Source of the DNA: Timonella corticicola | GTDB lineage: Bacteria > Actinomycetota > Actinomycetes > Actinomycetales > Cellulomonadaceae | DNA length: 64,000 nt | Reading direction: 5' to 3' | NCBI RefSeq assembly: GCF_042683685.1 | Contig: NZ_JBHUOP010000003.1 | Span: forward strand, 434,001 to 498,000 | Shown here: one piece after another, positions 36,128 through 44,929 of the stretch | Layout of the letters: every line of letters begins with the position of its first letter | Position numbering within the stretch: position 1 is the first letter of the stretch | Translations under genes and position numbers: made by a program | The notes under the pieces: model-generated | What the model was told of the DNA's origin: nothing | The model's database searches: none | What the model saw: only the letters and a program-made list of their open reading frames with translations

Positions 36128-37441
36128 TTACTCAACCACGCTCAGGCCAAGGTTTGCGACATCCTTAACCGTTGAAGCTTGGACAGCATCAAGAGCCTCA
36201 GAGAAGCTCTGCCTTCCGTTCACTACCTTCGCGAATTGATCCTTGATCGCGTCCTGAGCGAGATCGTGCGTTGGGCCAGGTGTCCACCCCGTCGGAACGG
36301 ACTCCGCCGCCGCTGCGAACACCTCGTTGATGACCTGACCGCCAAAGTACTCGTTCTCAGTCAACAACCGGTCGCTTTCGAGGCCGACAGTGGCGGCTGG
36401 GAAGATGCCGCCGTCAAGTAGCGTGTTTACACCCTCTTCAGAAGCGTTCAGCCAGGTAAGGAACTGCATCGCTTCGGCGACGTGTTCCGTTCCAGTCGGA
36501 ATCACATCCACTGAGCCACCGGCGGTTCCAGCCGCAGGCTGACCGTCGAATGTGGGAGAAGGTGCGACCGACCAGTCTCCTGCCAGATCCTTTGCGTTCT
36601 CCTGCAACAACGCTGGGAACCATGCTGCGTAGTTCACGGTTGCGATCGAGCCATCGCTGATGGAAGCCCAGTACTCGGGGGTCCACATTTCGACTACCTT
36701 TACGAGGTCTTCATCAAGCAGCGTTTGCCATACTTCTGCGACCTTCTGAGAGGCAGCATCGTTGACAGAGACCTTCCACGCGTCGTTCTCAATCGAGAAC
36801 CACGTACCACCGTTCGCTACGACCTCTTGAGTCCAGAAACCAGCTTCGTTGGGTGACAGCTGAGCGATGTACGTGTCTGGGTTCTCCTCCTTCAATGAGC
36901 GAGCCGCCTCGATGTACTCATCCCATGTGGTCGGCACATCGACGCCCGCTGCCTCGAAGAGATCGGAACGGTACATCAGGGCTGTTGGCCCCGAGTCCTG
37001 GGGAACACCGTAGATCGAATCGCCGAACGTGACGTTGTTCCACGCGCCCTCGGGGAAAGCATCCTTGATGTCTGTGGTGTAGGCAGCCACATCAATGAGA
37101 CGATTGTTGATCACGTGCTGAGGGATATTTCCACCCTCCATCTGCACGATGTCGGGTGCAGTGCCGGAATCGATGGCGGTAGGAATCTTGTCCCCATCGT
37201 CACCGGTCATCCGGTAAAAATCAACCTGGATGTCAGGGTTCTTACTGTTCCACGTGGCAATGGAGTCTTCCAGTCCGGTTGCCCAGCCCCAGAAAGACAA
37301 CGTGACCTTCTCGCCGCTTGGCGCAGTAGTGGTCGTATTGTCAGACGGAGCATCGTTGCTGCTTGAGCATGCACTGAGAACGAGCGCGCTTGCTGCGAGT
37401 GCTGCAACCGCGCCGCTCATGCGACGTGCAGTTTTTCTCAT
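36128..37441 (-). CDS. sugar-binding lipoprotein (SBP_bac_1)
   Basis: ATG 37441 follows GAAAGG and gives a signal MRKTARRMSGAVAALAASAL followed by the lipobox VLSAC; an upstream ATG at 37456 lies before that ribosome site. The 437-residue protein is a MalE-type binding protein: VTLSFWGWATG near the N-terminus, and AAGTAGGSVDVIPTGTEHVAEA later. It captures an oligosaccharide outside the cell for the two permeases encoded next. The flanking glycosidases suggest galactosylated xyloglucan fragments. Confidence 0.9.
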   Translation of the reverse strand: MRKTARRMSGAVAALAASALVLSACSSSNDAPSDNTTTTAPSGEKVTLSFWGWATGLEDSIATWNSKNPDIQVDFYRMTGDDGDKIPTAIDSGTAPDIVQMEGGNIPQHVINNRLIDVAAYTTDIKDAFPEGAWNNVTFGDSIYGVPQDSGPTALMYRSDLFEAAGVDVPTTWDEYIEAARSLKEENPDTYIAQLSPNEAGFWTQEVVANGGTWFSIENDAWKVSVNDAASQKVAEVWQTLLDEDLVKVVEMWTPEYWASISDGSIATVNYAAWFPALLQENAKDLAGDWSVAPSPTFDGQPAAGTAGGSVDVIPTGTEHVAEAMQFLTWLNASEEGVNTLLDGGIFPAATVGLESDRLLTENEYFGGQVINEVFAAAAESVPTGWTPGPTHDLAQDAIKDQFAKVVNGRQSFSEALDAVQASTVKDVANLGLSVVE

Positions 37442-37492
37442 CGTCGTACCTTTCATAATCCGCCGGATTGCGGAAGGGGTGGCATTACGCCA

Positions 37493-39517
37493 CTAGTTGG
37501 TTGTTGACTCTTCCTCGATAACCGCATAGCCGTGGGGTTCCACGGTGATCGATGAATCCACGGTGGTGCCCGTGAGCAGTTCACGTCCGTAGGCTGTCAC
37601 CGTGTGTTGTGAGTCGGTGTGGTTGAGCACAAAGAGGTACGTGCGTTCACCACTGTTGCGCCGAACGATTTCCAAACCGTCCCCAGCCTGTGGGTGGGTC
37701 TTTGCAATCGATGCTGTGTGTGCAAGTTCGCGCACCAACTCACGCAGGTCCTCGCCGCACACCTTGGTGGAGATGTACGTTGCGATGCCCTTGCCATACG
37801 CGTTGCGCGTGATGGCTGGCACCGCTGCGAGGTCGGAGGACGCGTAGGTGGCTAGGGTCGAGGCCGTCGTTGGACGTACGGTTTCACCCCAGCTGTAACC
37901 GCGCATGTTGTTAGAGAGCGAACGGTGCTCTCCTTCGACGAGCGGCCAGTGTTCGTCCACCTTGACGCCAAGAACTTCAGCGAATGCTGCGGTGAATGAA
38001 TCACCGATCCGCACGTTGAGGTTCTCGTCGGCGCTTCCGCTGAAGTACCAAACTGCCGTGTGTCCGCCTGAGCGGACGTAAGCGGAGAGGTTAGCGGCTT
38101 GTTCATCGCTGACCGCGATGAAGTTTGGTATGAGCACAAGGTCGTAATCATCGAGTGGTGCTCCAAGCTGAACAAAGTCTGCAGCGTAACCTTCAAGCCA
38201 CAGAGCTTTGTGAACGTCGCGCACGGCAGGCAGGAACGCTATGTCGCTCGAAGGCATGGCCCGCGTTTCTGCCGCCCACCAAGCGTCTGGTTCCCAGACG
38301 ATGGCGATCTTTGCTGCGTTGGTACGTTCACCGGCTATGGGTGCTTCAGTGAGTGATGCTAGTTTCTGCAGCGTTTGCCCCAAAGACACGATCTCGCGCC
38401 ACCCACGGGTGTCCTCACCGGTGTGCGGAATCATTCCCGAGTGGAAGAACTCGGCCCCAGTGCGCGGGGTGCGCCACTGGAAGAACAGGGAACTGTTGGA
38501 ACCGTGGGCGATGTACTGCAGTGTGTTGCGTGCCATGCGGCCGGGGGCCTTAGGGAACATGCGCCCTGCAGCATAGTCGTAGATGACTGTTGTGGCCTGC
38601 TCCATCACCATCCAAGGCTGGCCGTTGTTGAATGATCGACTCAGTTCGGATGCAAATGCCACGTGTGCTTCCCCATCCATGGATGTGGAGTCGAGATAGT
38701 GATCAATTGACACCACATCGATGTCTTGGGCAAAGTCCCACTGGTTGTAGTGGTTCCACGTCGGGAGCATAAAGTTTGTGGTGAGCGGTACGTCGGGGCT
38801 CAATGCTCGTACGATCTCAACTTGGTCACCGAGCACTGCGCGTAGTTGGTCTGCGCAGAAGCGCTTAAAGTCTAGGATCGCGGTGGGATTTGGCAGGTAC
38901 TGTGTGTCCTGAGGTGCGAATATCTCTTCCCACGTTGAATATTGTTGTGACCAGAATCGAGAGTTCCACACATGGTTGAGTTGCTGGATAGTGCCGTATT
39001 TGTTGCACAACCAGGATCTGAATGCGGCGTCGGTTTGGGGTCCGTATGAGATGGTTCCATACTCGTTGTGCAGGTGCCACATCAGCAGCGCCGGGTGCTG
39101 TGCGTAGCGCTGCACAAGTTCGCGTGTAACTCGCTTGGCGGCCTCCCGATATGCAGTTGATGATGGGTTGTACGTGTCACGGGACCCATGTATCAGGCGT
39201 ACGCCGGCCTTTGTAATGGGCAGGCCCTCAGGATGGGCGAGAGTGAACCAAGGGGGTGGTGAAGCTGTCGGGGTGGCAAGAACGACTCTAATGTCATTGG
39301 CTGCCATGAGGTCCATGACTTCGTCGAGCCAGTCGAAGGAAAACACGCCCTCCTGTGGTTCGATCGTGGACCACGAGAACACGCCCACCGTCACGGTGTT
39401 TACGCCTGCATCTTTCATGAGACGAACATCTTCGTCCCACACTTCGCGGGGCCACTGGTCGGGGTTGTAATCGCCGCCAAACAAGATCATTGGTACCTTC
39501 AAGGCGCTAGCCGACAC
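37493..39517 (-). CDS. GH42 beta-galactosidase
   Basis: GTG 39517 with AAAGGAG seven bases upstream starts a 674-residue GH42 enzyme. The barrel begins ILFGGDYNPDQWPREVWDED. The acid/base is E152 in LMWHLHNEYG, and the nucleophile is probably the glutamate in GQPWMVMEQATT. The trimerisation domain (EQAANLSAYVRSGGHTAVWYF) and C-terminal beta domain complete the usual length. It is cytoplasmic and should remove terminal beta-galactose. It is the first gene of the operon and is preceded by a LacI-type operator at 39603-39614. Confidence 0.93.
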   Translation of the reverse strand: MSASALKVPMILFGGDYNPDQWPREVWDEDVRLMKDAGVNTVTVGVFSWSTIEPQEGVFSFDWLDEVMDLMAANDIRVVLATPTASPPPWFTLAHPEGLPITKAGVRLIHGSRDTYNPSSTAYREAAKRVTRELVQRYAQHPALLMWHLHNEYGTISYGPQTDAAFRSWLCNKYGTIQQLNHVWNSRFWSQQYSTWEEIFAPQDTQYLPNPTAILDFKRFCADQLRAVLGDQVEIVRALSPDVPLTTNFMLPTWNHYNQWDFAQDIDVVSIDHYLDSTSMDGEAHVAFASELSRSFNNGQPWMVMEQATTVIYDYAAGRMFPKAPGRMARNTLQYIAHGSNSSLFFQWRTPRTGAEFFHSGMIPHTGEDTRGWREIVSLGQTLQKLASLTEAPIAGERTNAAKIAIVWEPDAWWAAETRAMPSSDIAFLPAVRDVHKALWLEGYAADFVQLGAPLDDYDLVLIPNFIAVSDEQAANLSAYVRSGGHTAVWYFSGSADENLNVRIGDSFTAAFAEVLGVKVDEHWPLVEGEHRSLSNNMRGYSWGETVRPTTASTLATYASSDLAAVPAITRNAYGKGIATYISTKVCGEDLRELVRELAHTASIAKTHPQAGDGLEIVRRNSGERTYLFVLNHTDSQHTVTAYGRELLTGTTVDSSITVEPHGYAVIEEESTTN

Positions 39518-39602
39518 GATAGGTCTCCTTTGGGGTGTTGCAAGGGGCTGGACTTATTGTTGGACTCGGGAACTGTCTCATAAGTGATTCGATCAGAATC
39601 GT

Positions 39603-39614
39603 CGAAACGTTTCG
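39603..39614. promoter_or_regulatory. LacI operator upstream of the GH42 operon
   Basis: The perfect palindrome CGAAACGTTTCG lies 86 bases before the GH42 start and 42 bases beyond the end of the LacI gene. The same 12-mer recurs upstream of the LacI gene, and a one-base variant recurs upstream of the GH1 gene. Confidence 0.75.
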
Positions 39615-39655
39615 CTTTAAAGCCTGCTCAGAGACGGATTTCGTGTACATGAGGT

Positions 39656-40666
39656 CTACCGTGCCACTGGGCCGACGCTGCCAAGGCGGCGATACGTTGG
39701 GGGAAGCAGTTCCACGCGCGGGTCGAGGGGCTCCTCGAGTGATTTCATTGCAAGGGCTACGGCACGAGCGCAGGAATCCTGTGCGATGAGGGGAATTGAG
39801 TCGAGTGGGACGTCAAGTTCGTGCATGTCGAAACTTGTTCCCGCTGATACCAAGGAAATGTGTTCGGGAACATTGAGATTACGCGCGGCGAGATATGACT
39901 CAACCGTCTTGTGACTGAAGTCATCGCAGTTGAGTACCAGCGCGGTTGGTGGGTTGGGCGCCGCGAACATCGCGTCGAGCTGTTCGCGCAGCAATCCATT
40001 GTTGTTGTCCCCGAACGTGAAGTGGGTGACGATACCGCGTTCGGTGGCGGCCTGGTCAAACCCCTCAAGTAAACGTTGGGGAAAGTTTGCTCCGCGGGTG
40101 TAAGTGACCTCGGCTTGGCCCACCAAGCCGATGCTCCGATGGCCGTACTCTGCGAGGGAACGAACCGCTAACTCGCCGGCTGCGCGGAAGTCCAAGTCAA
40201 CGCATATGAGGCCATCAGTGTTGGCGGGTACGCCTATGACCACCGAAGGTGTGGGGAGGTTGCGCACGAGTTCCACGCGAGGGTCGTCCTCGGCGACATC
40301 AAGCAAGATGATGCAGTCTGCAAGTCTGCTTGACGCGACACGCTCCAGCCCTCCGATAGCTTCATCCTCGGTCATGAGTAGAACGTCGTAATCATAGTTG
40401 CGTGCCTCATCTACAACTGAAAGCACGAAGTTCATATGTGCGGCACGGTTGGTGTCTCGACGCATGGGCGCGGTTAGGGCGAAGATCTGGCTGCGGGTCC
40501 CGCCGAGCATTCTAGCCCCGGCATTGGGTTGGTAGTTGAGTTTCACCACGGCCGCTTCGACTTTTTCGCGGGTTTTGGAAGATACCGAGCGCTTGCCGTT
40601 CAATGCGTAGGATACGGTGCTTATGGACACGCCTGCTTCGCGTGCCACATCGTGTATCGTCGCCAT
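39656..40666 (-). CDS. LacI-family repressor of the glycoside locus
   Basis: This 336-residue regulator starts MATIHDVAREAGVSISTVSY, the LacI helix-turn-helix, with the hinge region SSKTREKVEAAVVKLNYQPN. The periplasmic-binding-like effector domain follows (FVLSVVDEARNYDYDVLLMTE and CVDLDFRAAGELAVRSLAEYG). It sits between the GH42 operon and the GH1 gene, both on its own strand. Operators of identical type lie before all three transcription units, so it probably controls itself and both enzyme units in response to an imported sugar. Confidence 0.94.
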   Translation of the reverse strand: MATIHDVAREAGVSISTVSYALNGKRSVSSKTREKVEAAVVKLNYQPNAGARMLGGTRSQIFALTAPMRRDTNRAAHMNFVLSVVDEARNYDYDVLLMTEDEAIGGLERVASSRLADCIILLDVAEDDPRVELVRNLPTPSVVIGVPANTDGLICVDLDFRAAGELAVRSLAEYGHRSIGLVGQAEVTYTRGANFPQRLLEGFDQAATERGIVTHFTFGDNNNGLLREQLDAMFAAPNPPTALVLNCDDFSHKTVESYLAARNLNVPEHISLVSAGTSFDMHELDVPLDSIPLIAQDSCARAVALAMKSLEEPLDPRVELLPPTYRRLGSVGPVAR

Positions 40667-40720
40667 CGCACATACTCCGAGAATTTCACTTGAGCGCCTA
40701 AGTGTTTCGCATACAATAAG

Positions 40721-40732
40721 CGAAACGTTTCG
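40721..40732. promoter_or_regulatory. LacI operator upstream of its own gene
   Basis: The perfect palindrome CGAAACGTTTCG lies 54 bases before the LacI start and suggests autoregulation. The rest of the 297-base gap holds a possible GH1 terminator hairpin near 40855-40897 (GCGGCTC paired with GAGCCGC) without a T run. Confidence 0.72.
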
Positions 40733-40963
40733 ACACTGATTGCATTGAGCCTATGCCACGCCTACAACATATGGCAAATGAGCAGTTCATAGCGCCATCA
40801 AGGTGAGGTAGGGTGCGGCCTTCGCCAAGCTAAATCATGTACATCTTCGCCTATGCGGCTCCCAAAGGACCTGACATAGGAGTCCTCTGAGAGCCGCACT
40901 AAGGATTGCGCCGTCTACCTTTGGCCTACACCCGAGTGCCAGTTCCTTAGCGTTGAGCCGGGA

Positions 40964-42403
40964 CTAGATGTCGTAGTTAATCTGATCAACGCTGGGAAGG
41001 GTGTTCGTCGTGGCCAACGTCCGGTACCAGAATGCCGAGTCCTTCCAGGTGCGCTCCAGGGTTTCGTAGTCGACACGAATGATCCCGAAGCGGCGTTCGT
41101 ATCCCCACGCCCACTCGAAATTGTCCAGGAGGGACCACGCGAAGTATCCACGCACATCAACACCCTGTTCGTAGGCGTCGAGTACTGCCGCGATGTGATC
41201 GTGCAGATAAGACACCCGACGCACGTCATGGATGCGTCCATCTACAACCTCATCAGCAAAGGCCGCACCGTTCTCGGTGATCATCAAAGGCTGGTCCGGA
41301 TAGTTCTCTTTAAGGGACAAGAGCAGTTCCGTCATACCCGACGGATCAATGTTCCAGCCCATCGCGGTGTAGGGGCCAGGCAGTGGGAGCCACTTGACGT
41401 GTTCCGAGCCGATCCATGGACTGTGCGAGGAGTTACCGTGTCCATCGTTGTCTGAGGCTCCGTCGGCTTCCTCGCCCTCGCGAGGCCCGCGGACCATTCC
41501 GGTGGAGTAGTAGTTGACGCCGAGCATATCGAGCGGAATGTTGATGAGCTCAGTGTCGCCCTCAAGAACGAAAGACCAGTCCGTGACCTCTTTGGTGTCC
41601 TCGAGGACATCCGCAGGGTAAGTGCCCTTCAGCAGTGGTTCAAGGAAGACGCGGTTTGCGAGACCATCGATACGGCGTAAAGCGTCTTGGTCTCCTGCAT
41701 CTGAGGGGTCTTCCATCCGGGTGACGTGTAGGTTGAGTGTGACTGAGAGCTTGGCACTGTCACCGAGAACTTCGCGAATAGCGCGTCCCGCGAGTCCGTG
41801 AGCAAGGTTGAGGTGATGGACAGCCTGAAGCGCTGCGAGCGGCTCGGTGCGGCCAGGTGCGTGGACGCCGGAACCGTAGCCCAGATAGGCGGAGCACCAC
41901 GGCTCGTTCAACGTGGTCCACGTGTCGATGTCGCTGCCGAGTTCTTGTGCCATCTTGCGTGCATATTCGGCGAACAGAAGTGCGGTCTCACGGTTGGTCC
42001 AACCGCCTTCGTCCTCGAGTTCCTGAGGAAGGTCCCAGTGATACAGAGTGACCACAGGCTTGATGCCCGCTGCCAGAAGGCCTGCAACGAGGTTCTTGTA
42101 GAAAGCGATGCCCTCTGGGTTGAAATCTCCTCGTCCTCCTGGCTGCACCCGCGGCCAAGAGATGGAGAAGCGGTACGCATCAAGACCTAGGTTCTTGATG
42201 TGTTCGATGTCTTCTTCCCAGCGGTGATAGTGATCATCGGCTACGTCGCCGGTATCCCCGCCCTTCACGAGTCCTGGGGTGTGTGAGTATGTGTCCCAGA
42301 TTGAAGGACCTCGTCCGCCTTCCTGGGCCCCACCCTCGATTTGGTAGGCGGCGGTGGCGGAACCCCACACAAATGATTCGGGGAAAGTGCGCGCGGTGGT
42401 CAT
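40964..42403 (-). CDS. GH1 beta-glucosidase
   Basis: ATG 42403, ten bases after GAGGAG, starts MTTARTFPESFVWGSATAAY; the open frame upstream has no GH1 content. The 479-residue enzyme has the acid/base E167 in TLNEPWC and the nucleophile in LMITENGAAF. It is of the usual GH1 length and has no signal peptide. It should split the beta-1,4-glucan core of xyloglucan oligosaccharides, or cellobiose, once side chains are removed. Beta-galactosidase activity is also possible in this family. It is a separate transcription unit with its own LacI operator. Confidence 0.93.
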   Translation of the reverse strand: MTTARTFPESFVWGSATAAYQIEGGAQEGGRGPSIWDTYSHTPGLVKGGDTGDVADDHYHRWEEDIEHIKNLGLDAYRFSISWPRVQPGGRGDFNPEGIAFYKNLVAGLLAAGIKPVVTLYHWDLPQELEDEGGWTNRETALLFAEYARKMAQELGSDIDTWTTLNEPWCSAYLGYGSGVHAPGRTEPLAALQAVHHLNLAHGLAGRAIREVLGDSAKLSVTLNLHVTRMEDPSDAGDQDALRRIDGLANRVFLEPLLKGTYPADVLEDTKEVTDWSFVLEGDTELINIPLDMLGVNYYSTGMVRGPREGEEADGASDNDGHGNSSHSPWIGSEHVKWLPLPGPYTAMGWNIDPSGMTELLLSLKENYPDQPLMITENGAAFADEVVDGRIHDVRRVSYLHDHIAAVLDAYEQGVDVRGYFAWSLLDNFEWAWGYERRFGIIRVDYETLERTWKDSAFWYRTLATTNTLPSVDQINYDI

Positions 42404-42555
42404 GATTGGTGTGCTCCTCGTGATGCTAGCCTCGTTCAGCCCGCTGTGCGGGTTACCTGTTTCCCAACTCGGTACACCAAGATCAGCAGTGTTTTTGGGG
42501 CAAGAGAGTCGGGAATGAAAGTGGGAGCGCGTCCACACTTCACGATACATAGTAT

Positions 42556-42567
42556 CGAAACGATTCG
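42556..42567. promoter_or_regulatory. LacI operator upstream of GH1
   Basis: CGAAACGATTCG differs by one base from the two perfect operators of this locus and lies 152 bases before the GH1 start. The gap around it (42404-42817) otherwise holds only the ino1 terminator. Confidence 0.68.
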
Positions 42568-42680
42568 ACTATTCCTAGCGAAAGGTTCAACAATCTCTGT
42601 CGAATACTTCACCGTGTCTAGGGGTTGATGGCTATTGAGTCGCTTGAGGTCGCATGGCGGCTCAGCAATGTCGTCATACA

Positions 42681-42720
42681 AAAATGTCCGGTCTACGTAC
42701 GCAATGTACGTAGACCGGAC
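42681..42720 (-). terminator. terminator of ino1
   Basis: A perfect 15-bp stem (GTCCGGTCTACGTAC and complement, 42686-42700 with 42706-42720) has a five-base loop. Read on the minus strand it is followed by ATTTTTG, 97 bases after the ino1 stop. Confidence 0.85.
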
Positions 42721-42817
42721 GGTCCTTAGGTGAGAATCTCGCTACGCTTCAGTTCCCACCACTAAGTAGTTACATCAACGCTCTTGTGCTTTTGATCGAG
42801 CGCTTACGTCCAGCTCT

Positions 42818-43915
42818 TCAGCGCTCGATGTCACCCGCGATGAAGGCCTCCAAACGCGCACGACCCTCGGTGTCCTCCATCTGAACCGGAGGGGACTTCA
42901 TGAAGTAGGTCGAAGCGGAGAGGATCGGGCCGCCAATGCCACGGTCCTTGGCGATCTTCGCAGCACGCACGGCGTCGATGATGATACCGGCCGAGTTGGG
43001 GGAATCCCACACCTCAAGCTTGTACTCGAGGTTCAAAGGCACCTCACCAAACGCGCGACCCTCAAGGCGGACGTAAGCCCACTTGCGGTCATCGAGCCAG
43101 GCAACGTAGTCCGAAGGACCGATGTGTACGTTGCGGTCGTCCTTCTTGCCGGCGAGGGGACCGTCGTTGATGTTCGAGGTCACGGCCTGGGTCTTCGAGA
43201 TCTTCTTGGACTCAAGGCGCTCGCGCTCGAGCATGTTCTTGAAGTCCATGTTTCCACCAACGTTGAGCTGGTAGGTACGGTCCAAAATGACACCGCGGTC
43301 CTCGAACAGGCGGGCCAGCACACGGTGGGTGATGGTTGCGCCAACCTGGGACTTGATGTCGTCGCCGACGATGGGAACACCGGCAGCCTCAAACTTGGCG
43401 GCCCACTCAGGGTCGGAAGCGATGAAGACAGGCAGAGCGTTCACGAAGGCCACGCCAGCGTCGATTGCGCACTGAGCGTAGAACTTCGCGGCAGCCTCGG
43501 AACCAACAGGCAGGTAGCAGACGAGAACGTCAACTTCGCGCTCCTTGAGAACCGAAACGACGTCCACAGGCTCGGCACTCGACTCCTCAATGGTTGCGGA
43601 GTAGTACTTGCCTAGGCCATCAAGGGTGTGACCGCGCTGAACGGTGATACCGGTCGGTGGGACATCGGCGATCTTGATGGTGTTGTTCTCAGAGGCCTGC
43701 GTGGCGTCAGCGAGATCTACCCCGACCTTCTTTGCGTCAACGTCGAAAGCGGCCACGAACTCAAGGTCGGAGATGTGGTAGTCACCGAACTGGACGTGCA
43801 TGAGGCCAGGTACTTTGTCGTTAACGTCTGCGTTCTTGTAGTACTCGACACCCTGGATGAGGGACGTAGCGCAGTTACCTACACCAACGATGGCGACGCG
43901 GATGGAAGAAGACAT
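42818..43915 (-). CDS. ino1: inositol-3-phosphate synthase (myo-inositol-1-phosphate synthase)
   Basis: This 365-residue enzyme converts glucose 6-phosphate to inositol 3-phosphate with NAD+. The N-terminal Rossmann motif is VAIVGVGNCATSLIQG. Family signatures include VCYLPVGSEAAAKFYAQCAID, GVPIVGDDIKSQVGATITHR and YQLNVGGNMDFKNML. In actinobacteria the product feeds phosphatidylinositol and mycothiol synthesis. A PadR regulator gene lies 61 bases upstream on the same strand and may be co-transcribed. GAGCGAGG precedes the start codon. Confidence 0.95.
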   Translation of the reverse strand: MSSSIRVAIVGVGNCATSLIQGVEYYKNADVNDKVPGLMHVQFGDYHISDLEFVAAFDVDAKKVGVDLADATQASENNTIKIADVPPTGITVQRGHTLDGLGKYYSATIEESSAEPVDVVSVLKEREVDVLVCYLPVGSEAAAKFYAQCAIDAGVAFVNALPVFIASDPEWAAKFEAAGVPIVGDDIKSQVGATITHRVLARLFEDRGVILDRTYQLNVGGNMDFKNMLERERLESKKISKTQAVTSNINDGPLAGKKDDRNVHIGPSDYVAWLDDRKWAYVRLEGRAFGEVPLNLEYKLEVWDSPNSAGIIIDAVRAAKIAKDRGIGGPILSASTYFMKSPPVQMEDTEGRARLEAFIAGDIER

Positions 43916-43976
43916 CCTCGCTCCTTGTTGTCAGTGCCCCGTAGGGCAGGATTCATCGGAAAAAGAAACAGCAAGC

Positions 43977-44582
43977 TCAGGCAGGTTTGTCGCGACCCGA
44001 GCGTCGCCCGGGGTCCTTCGACTTTGACCGCACCCGGTCTCGCTCGGTGTTGATCAGTCCATCGAGCCAACGAACTTCGCGTTCGACCTGCTCTAGACCA
44101 TGACGCTGCAACTCGAGTGTGTATTCATCGAGTCGTTCGACAGCCCGCGTGTTGGACTCTCGGATCGACTCGAGGCGTTCGTTCATGCGGGAACGGCGGC
44201 CCTCGAGAATACGAATTCTTGTCTCGGCGTCAGTCTGGCCAAAGAAAGCGAAACGAACGTCAAAACTCTCATCCTCCCAGGCCGCTGGGCCTGATGAGGC
44301 AAGCACGGTTTGTAGGTGTTCCTTGCCGTCTGCGGTCAGCTCGTACACGATCCGGGCGCGTTTCCCGGACAGTGCGTGAGGGGGAGCCTCGGTCGAGGTG
44401 TGGCCGGAAATGAAACCACGGGCCTCGAGGGATTTCAGGCAGGGGTAGAGGGAACCATAGGAGAGTGCGCGGAATGACCCCAACACGAGATTGAGGCGCT
44501 TACGTAACTCATAGCCATGAAGAGGCGAGTCGTTCAGCATGCCAAGGATCGCTGTCTCAAGGACAGTCGACTTGCTACGCAC
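43977..44582 (-). CDS. PadR-family transcriptional regulator
   Basis: GTG 44582 is chosen because AGGAGG ends five bases upstream; GTG 44588 overlaps that site. The 201-residue product has the PadR winged helix: VLETAILGMLNDSPLHGYELRKRL and FRALSYGSLYPCLKSLEARGFISG. The C-terminal half is an alpha-helical dimerisation region rich in Glu/Arg. A perfect 33-base palindrome lies 26 bases upstream, a likely autoregulatory site. This PadR-ino1 arrangement is common in actinobacteria, and the regulator may also control ino1. Confidence 0.92.
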   Translation of the reverse strand: MRSKSTVLETAILGMLNDSPLHGYELRKRLNLVLGSFRALSYGSLYPCLKSLEARGFISGHTSTEAPPHALSGKRARIVYELTADGKEHLQTVLASSGPAAWEDESFDVRFAFFGQTDAETRIRILEGRRSRMNERLESIRESNTRAVERLDEYTLELQRHGLEQVEREVRWLDGLINTERDRVRSKSKDPGRRSGRDKPA

Positions 44583-44607
44583 ACGCACCTCCTAAGAACC
44601 GTAACTT

Positions 44608-44640
44608 GGTTGCGATGTATCGAATCGATACATCGCAACC
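44608..44640. promoter_or_regulatory. 33-base perfect palindrome, PadR operator
   Basis: Each 16-base arm (GGTTGCGATGTATCGA) is an exact complement of the other around a single central A. PadR proteins bind ATGT...ACAT dyads, and this site contains ATGT-11 bases-ACAT. It is placed just before the ribosome site of the PadR gene. The remaining gap up to the PBP gene (44641-44929) shows nothing else I can name. Confidence 0.72.
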
Positions 44641-44929
44641 ATATGTCGATTCACAGAAGCAAGCAAGGGGCACGACTCGCCGAATCGTCGAGAATTGTGA
44701 AGAACGAGCGTGCACCAAGCGTGAAACTGCGCTGATTTCGTGGTTTTTGCTCACGCAATCCCCCGCTTGCCGATCTTGACCACTAAAGTTCAATCTGGGG
44801 ACGTGAGTCTTTTTGACTGGCGACGAGCCCGCATCACGACGGCACATCGTCGGGAATCAGCGTGCTCACCTGCCCATCGCGGTGCCGCCTGCGGCACCGA
44901 AAAGCAAGAACCCGTGTGAAAGGTAAACC

